Assembly (NCBI GenBank): GCA_029582265.1
Contig: CM055830.1
Coordinates: forward strand, 21,475,365 to 21,539,364
DNA: 64,000 nt
Source: Zoroaster sp. YZ-2022
Taxonomy: Eukaryota; Echinodermata; Asteroidea; Forcipulatida; Zoroasteridae
Direction of reading: 5' to 3'
Shown: positions 11,371-22,572 of the stretch, piece by piece
Numbering within the stretch: position 1 is the stretch's first letter
Layout of the letters: the number at the start of each line of letters is the position of its first letter
Position numbers and translations under genes: made by a program
The notes under the pieces: generated by a model
Database searches by the model: none
What the model was told of the DNA's origin: nothing
Seen by the model: the letters and a program-made list of their open reading frames with translations, nothing else

Positions 11371-11580
11371 GGAAGAAGAAAAAGAAGAAGAAAAAAAAAA
11401 ACCGAACAATATCAGAGGTGTTCGCGCCATGGCTCGAACACTATCAAGAGGTGGTGGGCACCAACTTAAACACCTAAAAACCGAACAATATCAAGAGGTG
11501 TTTTGCGCCAAACCCCAAACACCTAAAAACTGAACTCGAATAATATCCAAAGAGGTGTTTCGGCACCGTAACAAACACCT
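11371..11580 (+). repeat. GAA microsatellite and four-hairpin array
   Basis: A GAA/A-rich run is followed by four hairpin units at 11416-11442, 11449-11475, 11496-11524 and 11553-11580, most of them preceded by a CCGAACAATAT-like spacer. Outer arms are AGGTGTT and AACACCT. The first unit has an imperfect right arm, the second is degenerate, and the last two keep 8-bp stems. Confidence 0.75.
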
Positions 11581-11962
11581 AATTAAAGATGAACTTCCAT
11601 CTTTATAACCTGGTTGACATATTTCCTGTTGAATTAAGTGGTATACTAAGGGCAATTAGCCCTGGTAAAGTCGCAAGGAGTAACTAATTTGCGTTGTAAA
11701 GCGTTATAACATGCACGATAAAGACAACCTATATGCCGCAGTAAAGGCGACATATGCCGTAATAAAAGGCGACATACCGCAATAAAGGCGGCATCAAGGG
11801 TCACCTGTTCTTGTCGGCATGTGTGCTTGGCTAATCACATATCGAAGTGTCTTTTGTATTTTTGGTAAATGTTTTAAGTATGGATTTAAGACTCACGGTT
11901 ATTACATTGTCATTGTCAGGATGAGCTATTTGATGCCTTTGTAATTGATGTTATAAATTATT
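11581..11962. other. Spacer between convergent element tails, with a 21-bp tandem repeat
   Basis: This stretch separates the plus-strand hairpin array from the inverted one. It holds about three ~21-bp units (11735-11794) built on GCCGCAGTAAAGGCGACAT. Nothing else is recognised. Confidence 0.5.
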
Positions 11963-12540
11963 AGGTGTTCGAACGCGCAGCGCGAACACCTATTGTTTAA
12001 ATTCGAGAGCGCAGCGCGCGAACACCTATTGTTTTATACTGTTTTTTACTTCTCCTTCTTCTCATTGGCGATCTGTCCGGCAACAAAGGCATCCTTCGCA
12101 AGCATATACAGCCTTCAAACTTATACACATAAACAGAACGTATCAAGCAGACCGAAACCGTTTTCTGTGACGTCATGATTACGTCTCATCGGGTGTCGAA
12201 TTTACGCTAAATCAAGTTTAAATATTGTTCAAAATTCATATCGCGAAACCCACAAAGATATTTTTCACAATCTTTGCATCATCTGAAAGATGTTGAATTA
12301 TGTGATTTTTCGTTTTTAGACGTGATCCCAATCTGACCTTTTCCCTTTCCGCGGTCGAGGCGGGAAGTTGAAAATTTAAAATTTCAAAAAATCATATCTC
12401 GCATGAACCATAGAAGATATTTTCACAATCTTTTATTATCTTAAAGATCTTGAACTATGTCACATTTCGTTTTAAGACGACCCCAATCTGACCTTTCCTT
12501 TCCCGATTAAAGAAACCGGAAGGTTAGAGTAAACAATATG
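11963..12540 (-). mobile_element. Inverted tail of a related AACTAGA-family element
   Basis: Read on the minus strand, the order is two minisatellite-like units (GGTTCATGCGAGATATGA, GACATAGTTCAAGATCTTTA), a GAAGAAGGAGAAGTAAAA microsatellite, an ACAATAGGTGTTCGCGCG unit and a terminal hairpin at 11963-11991 with AGGTGTTCG/CGAACACCT arms and an inner CGC/GCG pair. This is the same layout as the plus-strand element ending at 11580, but more diverged. The 5' part of the element is not recognisable beyond about 12540. Confidence 0.7.
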
Positions 12541-14400
12541 CTGAATTACTATTCCTGTATGTACGAATAGACATATCGCGTGTGCTGAATATGTACACAA
12601 AGCAATATACGGAGTTTAATATTGGCCTACAACGTAAAGGCCTTGTCCAAACACGGGGGCAATTTTCGGGCAGTTTTCAGGCAATAAAGTTGCTGGCGAA
12701 TGAGTTGCTCGGAGATTGCCCGCAATAACATTCATCTGTCCAGTGGCGTGGGTAAGACTAGGGGCTTTCTTCTTTGAGGCAATCTGTCGAAGCCAATCTC
12801 AATCGCATTGCGTATCAGTGATCACGTGACATTTTATCACAAACAAAACTTATTTTCAACGGTGGCCATTTAATTCTCGTTTACATGAAAAAATACTGAG
12901 GAATTTGCCGTTCTTTTTTAGCTCAAAGCAAAATGAGAAAATAAAATGGGTTACCGAAAAGGAAAATATATTTACATTATTAAGAGGTAAGTAGACATTG
13001 TTTAGAGGTTTATTGGCCTAGAATGTGCACGTTTATGAAGTGGGCCTATCGTAAACATAATTGTGCATGCAATCCAATGGAGGTTCGTGACAGTTGAAAC
13101 TGTTGTGCTGCATCTATTTCGTAGAAAACTATACTGAGTCTACTCTTTCGCTGTTTTGCGATTGTACCTACATGATTTTTGGTTGCATTTAACTAAGGAT
13201 AATGACTGAGCATGGATGGGTGTGTCTGAAAAAGTTTAAAACTACCATGCAGTCAAAGTCAAAAAACATCTCGCCTACATGTAATGTACAGTACATAGTA
13301 CATGGCAAATCCATATATATAATATATACACGTTCGTGTGTTGTTGTCTCTTCTGCAATTCTGCATGTTCTTCGTATGTGAAATATATCCGTAACTCAAC
13401 CTAAAGAGATACTTTTATGATTAGTCTGCTGGTTGTAGCCACAAGGGGTATCATAGGGCACCTGTTTTCTGAGCTAGGTTACATTTGTTTGTTTGTTATT
13501 ATTAAGCATAAAAAGTCTGTCCCTCTATGCTTTAAAAGAAAGTGAGGTCTTATAACATTAAAAAAAAGATGATGAAGCCTGCATAAAAAAAAAACTAATA
13601 AATGAGAAAAAGCTGCAGAGGGATGAGTTAATATGAGTTTTAATTGGAAAATAAACATGCAGGTGTGTTGTGTTGGACAACATATGTACACCACCAATTA
13701 TAGAACATTCTCTTTTAAGGAGTAATACATGTTTGGGCCTTCCCCGAACAGAATTAAATTTTTTTCACAGAATCATTTGAACATTTATTTATATTTTGTT
13801 TTTAGCTCTCAGTATGCCGAGTAATTGGAATTAGATGCAATATAGCTGGCATCAGTGAGAATCAGTTCAACAGCCTAGAAAGCATCTAAAACACAAGCCC
13901 CAAGGTAACCAATAAATCTGTGGTACAATTAACAGCAAGTAATATTGTGTGTGTGTTGGATGAGTTACATTCCTCTAACTGCCCTATAGTCCACGTCACG
14001 CCCACCAACCTACATTGAAGATTGTGATTTTATTTTCAAAAGCAATTCTTTTTAAACTTTATCCACAATGTTGTATTTTTTCCCAGTGAAACAGGGTCAA
14101 TAAATATGCGTGCCAACTCTGTGTGCGTGCCAGCTCATATATTACCAACTCATACTCATTTTTTGGTCCGCTCGACCCGTAAAATATGGCTTATTACTGA
14201 ATATTTACTGGCATATTTATTGCAGGTTGTATCCGGGTTAATTTTTAGCTACACTATAGTCTGGTTCCCTCATAATACTAGTAGTGCCCATGTCTTCTTG
14301 TGTGGAGAGTGGATGCATTGCAGTTTACTTGATACTAGCATGGCTCTCACTAAAGTAGTCCGAAACAAATATCAGCACATTTATTGAGATAATGAAAGAG
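12541..14400. other. No recognised gene; two weak exon-like segments
   Basis: A segment at about 12921-12986 lies between a pyrimidine tract ending TTTTTTAG and a GTAAGTAG donor and is open in one frame (EKIKWVTEKENIFTLL). A second at about 13807-13904 lies between TTTGTTTTTAG and AAGGTAACC. The two are not compatible in frame when joined, so a non-coding transcript or coincidence is as likely as a gene. A GGCCTTGTCCAAAC string near 12640 looks like a DNA-transposon terminus, but no partner end was found. Confidence 0.3.
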
Positions 14401-17400
14401 CAATTGCATCATGGAAGGAAGACGTAAATGTAATTTTCATTCCTTTTAAACCAACGAAATTTTTGAAGGGATTTTTTTCAAAAGTTGCATTTTTTAAGAC
14501 ATCAACCCTCATCCTGATAATAAATTGAGGGGATTCTAAGTTATGTGTGTTTTTTTCATGACCCCCTTTTTTTGTTCTTTAAAACAAAAATTTTTTTTTA
14601 CTGATTAGTTTATATTTCGATCATCGGTTCCCTTTGTGCCTGTCAAGGGGGCAGGTCTTTGTAACTTTGGTCCAAAGGGTATTTAAATTTATCCATTCAT
14701 CAAAGGGGTTAAGTATGATTCAAATTATTTTATATGGACTTATCCATCTGTGGGGCTTACCCCCAAAAAATTGATTTTTGGACCTCAAAACATATCTAGG
14801 TCTTTTTTGGGAATTTTTTAACAGTTAGAACAAAAATTGTACTGAGGAATTTTATTATATTTTGACTAAAACATCCTCAAAAAAAAAGGATTAAAAATCT
14901 GTTGGTGATCTATAAAAAGTTTTTGCCGACAGGGAATCCCGGGGGGCCCTATAAACATAGTAAACATAACCCCCCAATTTTATTGATGGGTGTGTCAGCC
15001 TTGGGAAAACCTTTTTCCAGATCAAAATTAAAGCACTAGAAAGGGCCCCTTTTTTGGGGTTTTTTTGCCCTCCCTTCCCAGTTCTTTGGGTTCTATAGGG
15101 GCAATGATAGACCAAAGAATTTTAGAAAACAAATTTTTGGTTCATCCTGGTAATATCACTAAGAACTTGGGGGGGGGGGATTTTTTTCAAAATTACCGAT
15201 TCCATGACAACCCCGAAAGTCACCCATTCTGGGTACATTTATTTTTTAAAACAATTGTTTCGTTTTTTTGTCAACAAAAGGGGGTTTTCATTTACAGAAA
15301 TCATTTCACTTTGATTTTGTAAAACCAACTCATTTCAGATTGGGACAAGTAGGTTAAACAGGTCAACAAAAAGGGGTTTTAATTGATTGTGGGGGGAAAA
15401 GTGGAAAACCCCAAAAACGTCATGCCCCAAAAGACAGTTAAAAAAAATATGTATTTGTTTTTTTAAAATTTAAAACACCCATACAACTCTTTTATTATTT
15501 TAGGGTTAACAATTTATTAAAAATGCATCTGATCTTTTTTTGTAAAACTGGGATGGAACATTTTGCCAATCATTTTCAATTGAAAAAGTAAAAAAACAAT
15601 GTAAATTTGTTTTTAAATGTTATAAATTATTTTTTAATTATTTTAGATTGGGGAAAAAAAAAGACAATTTTTTAACATGTCACAAGATGCTTGATTACAG
15701 TGTCACTATCATTGTAATTTATCATTTTTTTTTTTTATAAAAGCCTGAAAGTGAAGATATTATAAAAAAAGATACTTTGTATAAAAAACACAGTCCATCA
15801 ATTAAAAAATTTTATACAAGACTTAATACCAATGTTTTATTTAAATCAAATTGAAAAATTTTTCCAAAAAAATGAAAAGGGCAAGCAATTTCAAATTTTA
15901 TCCAGTGGGTATAATTTCATTTAATTTTTTTTTGTTGGGGGTTTTTACTTTTGTGGGGGGGGAGGGGAAAATGGAAAACCGGATGCAACTTTCTTCCAAC
16001 TTTTATCATGTAGTAGAAAAATTTTTTTCTAATGAAAAAATTAGCTGTATCCCAACAACCCCCCCAATTTTTAAACCAGTTATATACATTAGTCCCCCAC
16101 GCAAAAAACTTTTTGACTTTGCCCATAATAATGCTGAAAGGTTGATTACGTACAACCCCCAAAACATTTTCATATAGGATTTTAATGTTGATTTATCATC
16201 TAGCATGGTTTTAAAAGTGTTTGTGTCAATATTTAAAATAAAAACATGTTCCAAGTCACCTGTTAAATTTTTAATTTATTGTTTAAAACCCCAACTTTCA
16301 AACAACACAAATATCTCAAGAACTAAATGACATAAAAAACAAAACACAATTGAATTTTTTCTTTGCGAATTTTTGAAAAGATTATCATAAATGTTTGCCA
16401 ATGGTCCAAATTTTCACAAGAATTTTACAAATTTAAAAAGGCTTTTCTCATAGCTTTAATTTGATGTATTTAAAAAAATTTGTTATTTTTTTTATAATCA
16501 TGAGGTCATATATGACCTTCAAACCACTGACCTTTACTTTCCCGTCCCAAAAAGTGTTAAAACAACACATTCTAACCAAAATTGATATTCTTTTTTAATA
16601 TAAAGATAGTTATTATAAAAAATGACAAAACCTTTCACAATATAATATTTACATATTTTAAAATTTGATTAAACCGGGAAATGGACTGAACACCTGTGTT
16701 TGTTCTAACCTTAGTTGTTTTGAATTGGGCACACGTGAAATTGACTGAATAGGGTTCAGTTATGAACGACAAAAACGTCCCCCCCATGTTCCTGTGTTTT
16801 TGTATACCCGTACCCCCGGTTCTCGCCCTGGGAGGGGGCGGTTTCAAAAAAAAATATTGGATACAAATTGGGGGATAACGATACTGTTGGTTGTGTTAGC
16901 TGCAGAGGGGGACTAGGGATTTAATTTTTTATAAATATTTCTAAAAACACTCATCCCAAAAATTTTTTTGTGCTAAACAAATTCATATATAGGGATTAAT
17001 TCAAACAAAATTTTTTTTTGTTTTTTGAAACATTAAAAAAATTCAGGTTGGGGCGTCAATAGTGTTTTTATCTTTTTTAGGGAAAACCCAAAAAAAGATG
17101 TTTAGCCTTATCAAATTTTTTCCCAATCGGTGTACGTAAATCACCTTCATCGTGATTACTTTTGACCAATCGGCATTAGCATGCAACCTTTGATCAAACA
17201 AATATAAACACTCATCGGTCGATGTGTTCATTTCACATTGGCCGTGTGAGATAGTCGTTTCAACAAAAAGTTGGTCGACCGATGTTAAAAAACGTTAATA
17301 AAACATGTTCTACATTTTGGTTTTCATTGAAACTTTTTACCCATATCAAACAATAATTGAAGATGACGCAAAGTAATTTTGATGTGCGTATCTTTTTTAA

Positions 17401-17408
17401 AAAGATGT
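14401..17408. other. Homopolymer-rich contig end, no gene seen
   Basis: Runs of A, T, G and C of 5-10 bases are much denser here than elsewhere (for example G9 near 15171 and many T7-T9 and C5-C6 runs), continuing up to the gap at 17409. The open frames here are short and contain strings of Phe, Lys, Gly or Pro that merely reflect these runs. Poorly corrected long-read sequence at a contig end is the simplest explanation. Confidence 0.5.
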
Positions 17409-17908
17409 NNNNNNNNNNNNNNNNNNNNNNNNNNNNNNNNNNNNNNNNNNNNNNNNNNNNNNNNNNNNNNNNNNNNNNNNNNNNNNNNNNNNNNNNNNNN
17501 NNNNNNNNNNNNNNNNNNNNNNNNNNNNNNNNNNNNNNNNNNNNNNNNNNNNNNNNNNNNNNNNNNNNNNNNNNNNNNNNNNNNNNNNNNNNNNNNNNNN
17601 NNNNNNNNNNNNNNNNNNNNNNNNNNNNNNNNNNNNNNNNNNNNNNNNNNNNNNNNNNNNNNNNNNNNNNNNNNNNNNNNNNNNNNNNNNNNNNNNNNNN
17701 NNNNNNNNNNNNNNNNNNNNNNNNNNNNNNNNNNNNNNNNNNNNNNNNNNNNNNNNNNNNNNNNNNNNNNNNNNNNNNNNNNNNNNNNNNNNNNNNNNNN
17801 NNNNNNNNNNNNNNNNNNNNNNNNNNNNNNNNNNNNNNNNNNNNNNNNNNNNNNNNNNNNNNNNNNNNNNNNNNNNNNNNNNNNNNNNNNNNNNNNNNNN
17901 NNNNNNNN
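17409..17908. other. Assembly gap (500 N)
   Basis: Exactly 500 N, the same size as the second gap, so the length is a placeholder. Open frames crossing it are meaningless. Confidence 0.99.
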
Positions 17909-18025
17909 GTGAATCTTTGCACATTATAAGAGCAATCACTATAATTATTTGTATATATACATATTTTTGGAATCCAGATACCCAAAATCAGGAAACTTTG
18001 GATACCTGGATACCTGGTTTTTCTA

Positions 18026-18383
18026 CTTTGCACCATGCTGAACTTAACGAAGATGATGGAGCACACTCGAAACCATAGAGTAAGCTTATTATCAGAACAA
18101 TGACCTCAAGAGATATCTCATTCTTTGCACCATACTGAACTTAACTTGTAGATGATGAAATTACATCGACCACCATATAAGGTTATTATCAGAATAATGA
18201 CTCAAAGAGAGATTCATTCTTTGCACCATGCTAAACTTAACTTGAAGATGATGAGCACATCGAGCCATATGAGGTTATTATCAGTTTTACAATGACTCAA
18301 GAGAGATTCATTCTCTTTTGCACCATGCTGAACTTGAACTTGAAGATGATGAGCACATCGACCATATAGAGGTTATTATGCAT
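18026..18383 (+). repeat. ~96-bp tandem repeat, about 3.8 copies
   Basis: Copies begin with CTTTGCACCATGCTGAACTT-like sequence at 18026, 18123, 18219 and 18315. Each also contains GATGATGA, ACATCGA and GGTTATTATCAG. It is non-coding. A further short duplication (GTAAACATTTAGTCTCCTCA, about 18462-18535) follows. Confidence 0.85.
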
Positions 18384-18777
18384 CATCACATTGTAAGTAT
18401 CAGGAAACCAACCTGTCAAAGTCGTTGCAGCTTATTTCATTTTCTCCATATATAACTTCAGTAAACATTTAGTCTCCTCACAAGTCAACATTTTAGTCTT
18501 CTTTAGTAAACATTTGAGTCTCCTCACAAGCCACTCTGTACATCAAAACAACAATATATCATCCATTTGTTAAGTCATTCATTTGTCAACAAACACCATT
18601 CTGCAGTTTGCCACAAAAGAAATATGCATGCTGTGGACCCAACATCATACCTCTAAGCACTGCCTTTGTAAGGAAATGAAAAGTAAATTACCAAATAAAA
18701 CAAAATCACTGTTTGCTAAATATGTAAATATGCCTGAATTACTGTTAATTTACTTTTGTCTGTACCACTTAAAGAGA

Positions 18778-18821
18778 ATGAGTGAGTGAGTGAGTGAGTG
18801 AGTGAGTGAGTGAGTGAGTGA
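18778..18821 (+). repeat. AGTG tetranucleotide microsatellite
   Basis: About eleven perfect AGTG units. A simple repeat, likely length-polymorphic. Confidence 0.95.
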
Positions 18822-18986
18822 AGACGCCGTCGCTAAAGCGGATTTTCTGAGGGAAGACGGCATGGCGGCTATTTTGCGGGCGATTTCATTCATAACAAAG
18901 TAATTAAACTAACAATTTATTTATAAAAAAAAGTTTCACCCAGGCCGTTATTAGCTGATTTTGAAAAATTGTAGCCGATTTTGTTT

Positions 18987-19010
18987 GGGGGGGGGGGGGG
19001 GGGTGGGGGG
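18987..19010 (+). repeat. Poly-G run
   Basis: Seventeen G, one T and six G. It could form a G-quadruplex; the exact length is uncertain because homopolymers are error-prone. Confidence 0.9.
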
Positions 19011-19489
19011 TGTCATTTTTAGTTGGAGTAGTCATTCTGTAATTACTCTATCTTATTAACTGTTTTCCATTGTTAGAAAGAGCACATACTAGGCTACAAA
19101 ACTACGGGTATTTTGTTTCATATCACTATCTTATATATTTTACATAACAGCGTCTTTAACATTAAGCGATATATACAAATTATTTATTGATTGATTTTTT
19201 TTGGAGATAACAGCTGAACAGGTTACAAGCAAAAATAATAATAATAATGTATAATAAAAAATAATATTGTATTAAAAAATAATAATAATGTATGTGTCAT
19301 AAAGCACTGTGGAGGCGTGGTCCGTGCGCCATTCATGCTCCAATGCACATCAGCTGTTACTCTGCCACGCTGTTGTTCTATTGTTAACAGACCTCTTCCC
19401 CCCTGAAATCCTCTAAAGAATTCCTAAGATTCCTGGAACACAATGAAGACACGATGAGAGGGGAGTGCACTCTGCCGCATATCGACCAT

Positions 19490-19755
19490 CATATCGTCCA
19501 TAATTTGCCACAGTGACCAATTCCGAATTAAGTTGGCACAGTGACCAATGCGGTATTGGTCACTTTGCCAAATTACAAAAATAGCCAGTTAGAGCATTCG
19601 TCATTTGAATGCATGCTCTATCTCCAAAACTATAAGGAATACATGCATGTGGATTAGATACAATGGTAGGTCTCTTCCTGAATGTACTAATGGGCGTGAA
19701 AAATTAAAATTGAAAAAAGTCGGATTAGTCACAATGGCAAATTAGGGACGATATG
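19490..19755. mobile_element. MITE with ~38-bp terminal inverted repeats
   Basis: The left end CATATCGTCCATAATTTGCC and the right end (reverse complement CATATCGTCCCTAATTTGCC) match over about 38 bp with a few differences, both running into GTGAC.AAT.CCGA. Inside the left half lies a second near-perfect 17-bp inverted pair (19533-19549 and 19555-19571). A 78-bp internal segment recurs at 22086-22163. No transposase is encoded, and no clear target duplication could be read. Confidence 0.75.
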
Positions 19756-20600
19756 TCCAACGGCACCAGAAGATTTAGTGTTCTAACAGTGCTCTGTGAT
19801 GCATTCTAATGCATATTTTTGACACATATTCATGGTGAATTGTAAAGTATTCTGATGCGAGTCAGGGTTCTTTTTTTTATTGTGCGCGGTTGAAAATGTG
19901 CATACAGGTCTATGCAAAATGTTTAACAGGAATCGCATAATTATTGGATGGATTATTGCACTGGTAATCCCTTCCTATAATTAGGACTTCAGAGAAGGGC
20001 ACCCTTTCCTTACTATAGGCGACTTTTGTCGACTGCACTCATATCCCCTCTTCTTTACCATAGGCGACTTTTGTCGACCAAGCTTCCACACAATGCACTC
20101 TTGCCTGAGCATCAATGCCATTTTGTTATAAAGCTGTAGTTTTGTCCATGTTCACCCTCCATACCCAAGCTTAGCCACATAAACAAAAAATTGTTGAGCG
20201 TCCTTTTTTCGGGGGTGGGGTGGAGGGTGTTTTTTTTTTTTTTTTTTTTTAAATTTAGTTTTTGACATGGCAAAATATGAAATAAAAATAAAAATCATCA
20301 GAATCACTATAAAACAGGGATTTTTGTTTTTTAATGTTTTTACTTGTTTTGTTAAACCCATTAACTCCTAGACTTCAGAGACATTTTCTGCAAACATTTT
20401 CTAAAACTAAAACGCAGTGTAAGTAACTTAATTGAATACTTGTTCTTGCTTTTGTCATGTTCCGTGTCCGCAGCAAGTACAAATTTCAAAAATGAGCTAA
20501 GAGTATTTGTCACATCATAAATTTACAAGCTGGTGATACTTTCGTCATGTCAGTTTTACTTTTGCCAGCGAATACTTTGACAAAAGTACCGCGTGTATCA
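19756..20600. other. Unassigned sequence with short direct repeats
   Basis: No gene is recognised. AGGCGACTTTTGTCGAC occurs twice (near 20017 and 20063). A T21 run lies at 20230-20250. Confidence 0.5.
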
Positions 20601-20747
20601 TCAGACAATGGCTCCGTCAAACTTGCCGTCTGAAAACTCCACGTAAAAATCTGAAATCGAAACATCAAGCTCGATATTGCACGCAAACCAATCCTTCACC
20701 GTCGTGCTGGAGCCCTCACGGGCTATTGTTGCGACTACAATAGGCAT
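20601..20747 (-). CDS. Possible small ORF or first exon (48 aa), unknown
   Basis: A minus-strand ATG with A at -3 opens 48 codons beginning MPIVVATIAREGSS and ending EFSDGKFDGAIV before TGA. Composition is balanced and GC is higher than in the surroundings, unlike the repeat-derived frames nearby. It has no signal peptide and no recognised motif. It could be a true micro-ORF, the first coding exon of a gene continuing to the left, or chance. No product is proposed. Confidence 0.25.
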   Translation of the reverse strand: MPIVVATIAREGSSTTVKDWFACNIELDVSISDFYVEFSDGKFDGAIV

Positions 20748-21142
20748 TTTACCGGGAAAATCCACACGAAAGCAGTAGTAGTACTGTTAGTATGGGGATT
20801 AAAATCATGAATGGTTGACTGGACAGCATGAAAAACACATGTGAACTGAAAGCATGAAGTTCTGTGGTGCTAGTTTGGTTCCCTGCCTCGCATAAACTAG
20901 TGAATATACTCGAATCCAGTGCACACGACGACAGGGGACCAACCACCGCCAGCATTTTTTTCGTACCACGTTTTGCAGCTTGGCCCCATAGCGAATGTGT
21001 GATGAAAAGAAAAAATCCGCGCCGTGAGATCGAAACTGTGGGATCGGGGTTTGACGCTCGGCATAATACAAACTGTGTGCGCGGCGCAGAATGGAGCCAA
21101 ATTTGACTGAAAAGATCGTTTGAAAATGCTGTTCTATGATTT

Positions 21143-21200
21143 AAAAAAAAAAAAAAAAAAAAAAGGGTCGGGGTTTTGTAGGGTCGGGCGGGGACGATCA
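21143..21200 (+). repeat. Poly-A tract followed by GGGTCGGG repeats
   Basis: A22 (21143-21164) is followed by GGGTCGGGG and GGGTCGGGCGGGG. The GC-richer segment before it (about 20750-21140) has overlapping open frames in several phases, which indicates few stops rather than a gene. A poly(A)-tailed retroposed segment is possible, but no target duplication was found. Confidence 0.45.
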
Positions 21201-21716
21201 ACAATTTTTTTTATGTGGCCTTACAATGGTTGGATAGAGAAAGATCGGATATTTCCATTGATGGTGAAATAAAATAAGGTTGCTATTATGCAATCCCTTC
21301 AAATTGGAGTTGAAAGATCCTAAATGCCAAAGACCTACGGAGTGCCATTTGTTTGTGTACAAAAAAGTGTTTGAGTTTACAGATCACATTGATGAAACAA
21401 AGATTGAGAACCTGGAAATGTATTGACCGATCTTAATGATTTTTGGATTATATGAAAGGGAATTAAATAAGTAAGATAATTTGTATTACTTATTTTTCTG
21501 TAAAAGATATCTTCAAGGTGATAATAGAATTGTATAATTGGCCTTTGAACACAAACTTTCTGTTGTAAGAATGTGTGCTTCACGCTTGAGTGGTCAAACA
21601 ATGCGGTCACCAGTGGTTGTTTATGTCAAAACAATTCAGTACTGAGAGGGTTGTGAAAACCCTTTCCTCGGATTTCGGACCTGCCCATTTTGTTATTTTT
21701 CTGGGACAAACCATCT

Positions 21717-21860
21717 GACCCATGCCAACTCGGACCCATGCTAACTGGACCATCCAACTCGGACCCACGCCAACTGAGTCCGAGTTGGTAGTGGGTCCGA
21801 GTCGGCATAGCCCGAGTTGGCGTGGGTCCGAGTTGGCATGGGTCCGAGTTGGTTAGTCCG
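21717..21860. repeat. Foldback cluster of CCAACTCGGACCCATG units
   Basis: The left half (21717-21780) contains three direct copies of a 16-18-bp unit based on CCAACTCGGACCCAYGC. The right half (21781-21860) contains four or five copies of its reverse complement. The segment could fold into a long cruciform or RNA hairpin with ~65-bp imperfect arms. Confidence 0.85.
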
Positions 21861-22085
21861 AGTTGACCTGATACCGGAGAATTACCGACGGCCGCCAGTG
21901 GTGTAAATTTCAAAGGATGATTCCATAATACAATGACCACCCCCAATCCTCCTCAGCCCTACCTTAACCTGAGAAAACATAATGAACTTGCACACAGAAA
22001 ACACACATCATTATTACGAACATTTGAGAAATTTCAAACATTTTTTCGGATAATGTTGGAAATTGTTTAACTTTTACAGAAATTA

Positions 22086-22177
22086 TCTCCAAAACTATAA
22101 GGAATACACTGCATGTGGATTATATACAATGGTAGGTCTCTTCCTGAATGTACTAATGGGGAAATTAGTACATTCAG
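22086..22177 (+). repeat. Second copy of MITE internal segment with 14-bp perfect hairpin
   Basis: Positions 22086-22163 match 19621-19695 (CTCCAAAACTATAAGGAATA and CTCTTCCTGAATGTACTAAT). Here the match runs into a perfect inverted pair, CTGAATGTACTAAT (22144-22157) and ATTAGTACATTCAG (22164-22177), with a 6-nt loop. Confidence 0.75.
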
Positions 22178-22404
22178 AACATTTTACAGAAATTATTTAA
22201 CATTTAAAGAAATTTTGGACAATTGTTTTTTATTTGTTTGTTTTAGTTTGAGAGGATCATTAACTCCACTGGTTACAAAAAAGTAAAACTTGTAAGCTTT
22301 GCATGGTGAAGAGGACAAGTAAGACTAATTGCGGTGACACCATGTGAAATTCTCTTTTGAGTAGTAATTAGTTCTGAAAAGAACTGGAAGTTCAAATAAA
22401 AACG

Positions 22405-22572
22405 ATTGATTTAATTTTGCCCTACACCGACGTGTGTATAGCACTGTATACTCAGTGCTTTCCGAGTGTCTGTGAAAAAACTACACTGGCGACTCGGGCG
22501 GGATTCGAACCCACGACCTCCTCCTGCTTACTAGTGCAGACGTCTTAACCTCTTGAACACCGAGCTTGCCTA
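22405..22572 (-). mobile_element. tRNA-derived SINE (minus strand)
   Basis: On the minus strand a tRNA-like head is visible: GGCAAGCTCGGTGTTCAAG, an anticodon-arm-like CTGC/GCAG pair, and an exact B-box GGTTCGAATCC (22501-22511 on plus), followed by a 3'-acceptor-like GAGTCGCC. A non-tRNA tail (TTTTTTCACAGACACTCGG and onward) follows. The A-box is poor and the acceptor stem is mismatched, so it is not a functional tRNA. The tail end is uncertain. Confidence 0.55.

Larger units (their letters stand above)
4656..11400 (+). mobile_element. AACTAGA-family large element, copy A
   Basis: The element starts AACTAGAGGTATAGAG, the same start as copy B at 25771, and runs collinear with copy B to a GAA/A-rich microsatellite at about 11371-11400. 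Contents in order: ~1.8 kb without recognised content (4700-6500), a decayed minus-strand gene (6505-7372) holding a MITE, two ~1.2-kb internal repeats (7917-10335), a possible minus-strand exon (10413-10670) and two ~160-bp minisatellite units. It could instead be a segmental duplication in which AACTAGA is only the shared breakpoint; the recurrence of that start in four places favours a mobile element. No intact open frame of useful length is present. Confidence 0.65.

Noticed and set aside
17260..18066. Long frames across N runs (also 45060-45620)
   Set aside because: The N positions carry no information; the frames exist only because N cannot be read as a stop.
20749..21204. 151-codon minus-strand ORF and overlapping frames on both strands
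   Set aside because: Several phases are open together in a stop-poor segment, the frame starts in poly-T-encoded Phe, and no motif is seen.
22484..22572. Functional tRNA gene
   Set aside because: The B-box is exact but the A-box and acceptor stem are poor and a SINE-like tail follows.
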